From assembly GCF_008831285.2 (NCBI RefSeq), contig NC_045148.1, forward strand, positions 10,421,001 to 10,485,000: a stretch of 64,000 nucleotides of DNA. The letters are read 5' to 3'. The DNA comes from Nymphaea colorata. Its lineage: Eukaryota > Streptophyta > Magnoliopsida > Nymphaeales > Nymphaeaceae. The notes under the pieces are model-generated. The model did not search any database, was not told the DNA's origin, and saw only the letters and a program-made list of their open reading frames with translations. A program made the translations under genes and the position numbers. Of this stretch, positions 60,330-64,000 are shown in pieces. Each line of letters starts with the position of its first letter. The stretch's first letter is position 1.

Positions 60330-62687
60330 CTTTCCTTGGGCAACCCGGCGTCGACCAAAATACCATGCCGACGGCCGTGCCTACCCCCAAGATCACCTTG
60401 GGACAGCCTAAGGCTAACCATAGACAAATTAAATACAAAGACACTACCCAGTCGGACAAGAACCCCGACTTAAAACCTAATAGGACTAAGGAATACAAGT
60501 GAGGTTAAATCCCAATCCCAAAGCAAATCCTACTACAAGAAACTACAAGCTGTGAGGCCAGTACAATCGCGTGCGATACAATTTTAAATCTTTCACAGCT
60601 CACTCAAACAAACCATGCAAACCAATCCTAATAGAGCAAACCACACCCACCCGTAGGAGGCTAGTTGCCATGAGGCCGTGTCTTCGGCTTGAAGCCTCCG
60701 AGGTATCTCAATGTGCAACAGTGGCCGTAGCCGGGCTAAAGCAAAGTATGAAAGCAAAAACAACCTCCCACGAATCTATAGGGGGTCTAGAGTGGTTACC
60801 GACCAAGACAAGCTTGGCAAAGAGCAGCAAAAAGGACCTCGAGGTGATAACCAGCCCTCGGGTATTGCAGCTAAAGGGCAGGGAAAAACCAGCTCCAAGT
60901 AGCGGCTGATGATGGAGAAAGTAGCGGCTCGGGTGGCCTGCTGGTAGGCGCAGGTGGCCGGCCGCAACAGGCAGGCAGCGTTGGCTGATGGTAGGACCTG
61001 GTTGTTGGCCGCAAGCAGGCGCTGGTCGCTGGCCGCAGGCAGGTGCATGTTGCTGACCGCAGGTCACAGGCTGCAGGCGCTAGGCGCTGGTCGCAACAGG
61101 CAGGTAGCAAGTGACGACAGGGGCTGGCTGCAACAGGCAGGAAGGAGCTGGCCTTAACAGCGACTTTGGTTAGCCGGCAGCAGCAGGCAGGTTGGTTGTC
61201 AGGTGTTGAAGGTTTCGGCCCTCCTGGTCGACGATAGCAGGCGACTGTGCAGGTCACAGCACCGAGGAATGCAGGCGAGGACAGCCCTCCTGGCCGCTGT
61301 GGACGAGAGCTCAGCCCTCCTGGCCGAGCGTGGTAGGTAACCTTTGGCGATGGGCGTGACCCTCTTGGCCGCGCGCTAGGCTGGCGATGTGCGCACAAGG
61401 CCGACAGCTCAGATGATGCTGCTGGCTGGGATCCACCGGCCACAAGAATGCCAAGGTTGCGAAGATGGCCGCGGGCTGCCTTGGGTGCTAGGGCTATGGC
61501 CGCCTAGGAGGTGGACCAACTAGGTCTCGGGTAGACTAGGTAGGCTCGGTGTAGGTGGGTTGACCTATGACTAAGCTCGGATGGGGGCACGTTTGCAACC
61601 AAATGTAGGATAAGTAAGGTAGGTTTCGTAGTCTGAGTATGGGTTCAAATCTTTGCATCGGAGCACTTGGGAATCTTCAACCGCCTAGCCTTTGGCCGAG
61701 TGGAAGAAGGAGAAGAGAAGAAAACAAGGAAAGGAGAGGGAAAAGCCGTTGGATTTAGGGAGAAAGCTAAGGCCGACTAAGGAAGTCGGGTTCACCTAAG
61801 GGGAAACGAAGGAGAAAGAGGGGCGCTGTGAGGAAGAAGGTGCGCAAGGAGAGAGCCGTGAGGAGAGAGAATGAAATTCGACAAATGACTCCAACTTCTT
61901 CTAATTGCCTCATGATAAAGGGAAATACAAAGTATTTGTAGTCTTGGATCAAATCCCGGTTGCAAAACACATGAACCGGTCCAAATCAACAAAAGAAAAG
62001 TTGCCAAAAGCAAATGCTCAAGCAAATTGCGGAAATAAAAGGGTTGAGACTTAATGTCTCGGTTCCTAATCTGATCCTCCTCTAACCCGCACGAGCTTGG
62101 GCTTAGATTCAGATCCAAATCTGCCTAGGCTCGCCCTAGGTTGGCCCTAAGTGACCTGGTTCGACCACGACTCATGGTGGACTCGATCTAGACCGTAGTT
62201 AGACCCACCTCCTTGGTCTTCGGTTGAGGAGCTTGGATCCACGCCGTGAGCTTCTTCAATTTCCCCACTTACAGCCGTTGCAATTCCACCCTCACCTCTC
62301 TTTGCTCCAACTCTAAGTGTTTCTTTAACGTCACATTTGGTGTTAACGTCTTGATCTGCACCACCCTCTCCACCAATTTGACCATGGCTCGGGTCAGTTT
62401 GGCCTCGGCCGTGTCCCTGTCCACTCTCGGCATGGTTCTAGGTTGGACCATATCAGATCCACCCTTCTTAGAATGAGCTTGTCCCCAAGCTCTTGTATAT
62501 GGAAATTGGAGTTTGATCTGATCAAATAATTCCCAAGACGTTCCACCATCTATGCCCTCCCATTCAATAAGTACTTCGTGACGCGCCCGACCTCGCTCTG
62601 CCCGTCCGTCTGCGGGTGGTGAGCCGTGCTGAAATTGATGACTGTCCTACCATCCTCATGTACTCCTTCCAAAACGCACTGAGGAAA
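60330..62687 (-). mobile_element. Gypsy-type LTR retrotransposon 3' end, minus orientation
   Basis: On the minus strand 62687-62575 encodes an integrase scrap, VINFSTAHHPQTDGQSEVGR, preceded out of frame by FWKEYMRMVG; the family has FWK..W...GT.L.FSTAYHPQTDGQ.E, so a frameshift is present. Next come GAGCTTGGGGACAAG..CATTC and the purine tract AAGAAGGGTGG, the usual polypurine tract, and then a probable LTR beginning TGATATGG at about 62457. The LTR-like DNA runs left to roughly 60330; its far end is not resolved. The TATA site of this copy reads TACAAATA (about 61936-61943), one base off the other copy's TATAAATA. 60930-61400 is GC-rich with degenerate GCAGGCAGG/CTGGCCGCAGG repeats. Confidence 0.75.
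61651..62562. repeat. Left arm of a ~0.95-kb inverted repeat
   Basis: Reverse complement of 62688-63647. Alignment holds from AGATGGTGGAACGTCTTGGG at the inner end to AAGTGCTCCG.TGCAAAG at the outer end, with scattered substitutions. It lacks a ~57-bp segment present in the other arm (about 62845-62900). Confidence 0.92.
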
Positions 62688-63647
62688 ATGGAAGGGCATA
62701 GATGGTGGAACGTCTTGGGAATTATTTGATCAGATCAAACTCCAATTTCCATATACAAGAGCTTGGAGACAAGTTCATTCTAAGAAGGGTGGATCTGATA
62801 TGGTCCAACCTAGGACCATGCCGAGAGTGGACAGGGACACGGCCGAGAGCAGTCATCGTGGGCAGGGCCAGCCCGCCCTACAACAGGTTAAGGTCGACCA
62901 AGGCCAAATTGACCCGAGCCAGGGTCAAGTGGGTGGAGAGGGTGGTGCAGATCAAGACGTTAACACCAAATGTGAGGTTAATGAAACACTTAGAGTTGGA
63001 GCAGAGGGAGGTGAGGGTGGAATTGCAATGGCTCTAAGTGGGGAAATTGAAGAAGCTCATGGCGTGGATCCAAGCTCCTCATCCGAAGACCAAGGAGGTG
63101 GGTCTAACTACGGTCTAGATCGAGTCCACCATGAGTCGTGGTCGAACCAGGTCACTTAGGGCAACCTAGGGCGAGCCTAGGCAGATTTGGATCCGAATCT
63201 AAGCCCAAGCTCGTGCGGGTTAGAGGAGGATCAGATTAGGAACCGAGAAATTAAGTCTCAACATTTTGCTTGAGCATTTGCTTTTGGCACCATTGCTTTT
63301 GTTGATTTGGATCGGTTCATGTGTTTTGGAATCGGGATTTGATCCACGACTATAAATACTTGTATTTCCCTTTCTCATGAGGCAATTAGAAGAATTTGGA
63401 GTCATTTGTCGAATTTCATTCTCTCTCCTCACGGCTCTCTCCTCTCTCCTTGCGCACCTTCTTCCTCACGGCACCCCTCTTTCTCCTTCGTTTTCCCTTA
63501 GGCGAACCCGACTTCCTTAGTCGCCCTTAGCCTTCTCCCTTAATCCGACGGCTTTTTCCCTCTCCTTTCCTTGTTTTCTTCTCTTCTCATTCTTCCACTC
63601 GGCCGAAGGATAGGTGGTTGAAGATTTCCAAGTGCTCCGGTGCAAAG
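62688..63647. repeat. Right arm of the ~0.95-kb inverted repeat
   Basis: Pairs with 61651-62562 around a 125-bp spacer (62563-62687) that holds the integrase scrap. Confidence 0.92.
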
Positions 63648-64000
63648 GTGTCTTCTCAACTCACTGTTTTTCCCCACTTCACTACGACGTGCATTGGTGC
63701 AACCCCCGTCCATCACAAGCGGAGGTTAGAGGCTATCACGTCCCCGGGAAGGCTGCAATTCGTCAAGGAAAACAACATACGATTGGATTACCAAACTTGA
63801 GGTTAGTACGTTAATGTTAAGGCTTGAATTTGTGTAACATCGTTGTATTGATTTAGGCTAAGATTCGGCCATAGGAAAGATTTGAATCCCCTTGGTTACA
63901 GCCGTGAGATTCACTCCTTTTCCTCGGTGGAAGTTTCTCCTAAATCAGTTCTTATGGGTCACAAGGGATTTCCTTGGTTGTTTGTATGCTTCCTTAGAGT
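62688..64000 (+). mobile_element. Gypsy-type LTR retrotransposon 3' end, plus orientation (runs off the window)
   Basis: Mirror copy of the previous element. GAGCTTGGAGACAAG and AAGAAGGGTGG (polypurine tract, about 62777-62789) lead to a probable LTR start TGATATGG at 62797. TATAAATA at 63351-63358 is a good LTR promoter box, followed by a CT-rich untranslated stretch (63415-63600). After 63647 the copies diverge. No LTR end is visible before 64000. No intact gag or pol is present; the open frames over 62702-63159 are LTR sequence. Confidence 0.72.

Noticed and set aside
60871-61443. 190-codon minus-strand frame rich in Pro, Ala, Ser and Cys
   Set aside because: It translates the degenerate GC-rich repeat block of an LTR-like region; no domain, and two other frames are open too.
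62269-63159. Two similar proteins (KLTRA.VK.VERVVQIKTLTPN) on opposite strands
   Set aside because: Looked like a divergent gene pair, but they are the same sequence in the two arms of the LTR inverted repeat, located after the polypurine tract, so not genes.

Overview
This window is nuclear DNA of a flowering plant. It is AT-rich, carries five recognisable intron-containing plant genes with GT-AG splice sites, and has long (AT)n and (GA)n tracts, many small non-autonomous transposons and decayed LTR retrotransposons. The species cannot be fixed from the sequence alone. Exon structures below were read by hand from splice sites and family conservation; all junctions given keep the reading frame.

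Layout, left to right. 1-2840 (+): 3' part of a PRP39-type U1 snRNP splicing factor with a long Gln/Pro/Tyr-rich tail. 2841-18518: a gene-poor block with a copia pol remnant (-), a gypsy-type LTR with primer binding site and gag remnant (+), a 500-bp foldback element, a PPR pseudogene (-), two copies of one dispersed repeat in opposite orientation, and a second foldback element. 18519-20282 (-): an intact two-exon GPAT1/2/3-type glycerol-3-phosphate acyltransferase. 20400-31650: intergenic, with MITE-like elements, a minisatellite and dispersed repeats. 31700-37580 (+): mitochondrial adrenodoxin-like ferredoxin (MFDX), seven coding exons. 40150-47322 (+): cytosolic-type ribose-phosphate pyrophosphokinase (PRS4-like), seven coding exons. 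49308-53848 (+): ribokinase (RBSK) with a probable organelle transit peptide, four exons. 56580-60227 (+): promoter and first exons of a gene I do not recognise; a 347-bp MITE with an 8-bp target duplication sits in one predicted exon. 60330-64000: two gypsy-type LTR ends in opposite orientation, forming a ~0.95-kb inverted repeat around an integrase scrap.

How the genes relate. Most neighbours have no evident link. The exception is PRS4 followed, in tandem and 2 kb away, by ribokinase: ribokinase makes ribose-5-phosphate and PRPP synthetase consumes it, so two consecutive steps from ribose to PRPP are adjacent. This may be chance, and the expected compartments differ, but it is the most interesting functional layout here. 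No viral, bacterial or CRISPR-like system was seen.
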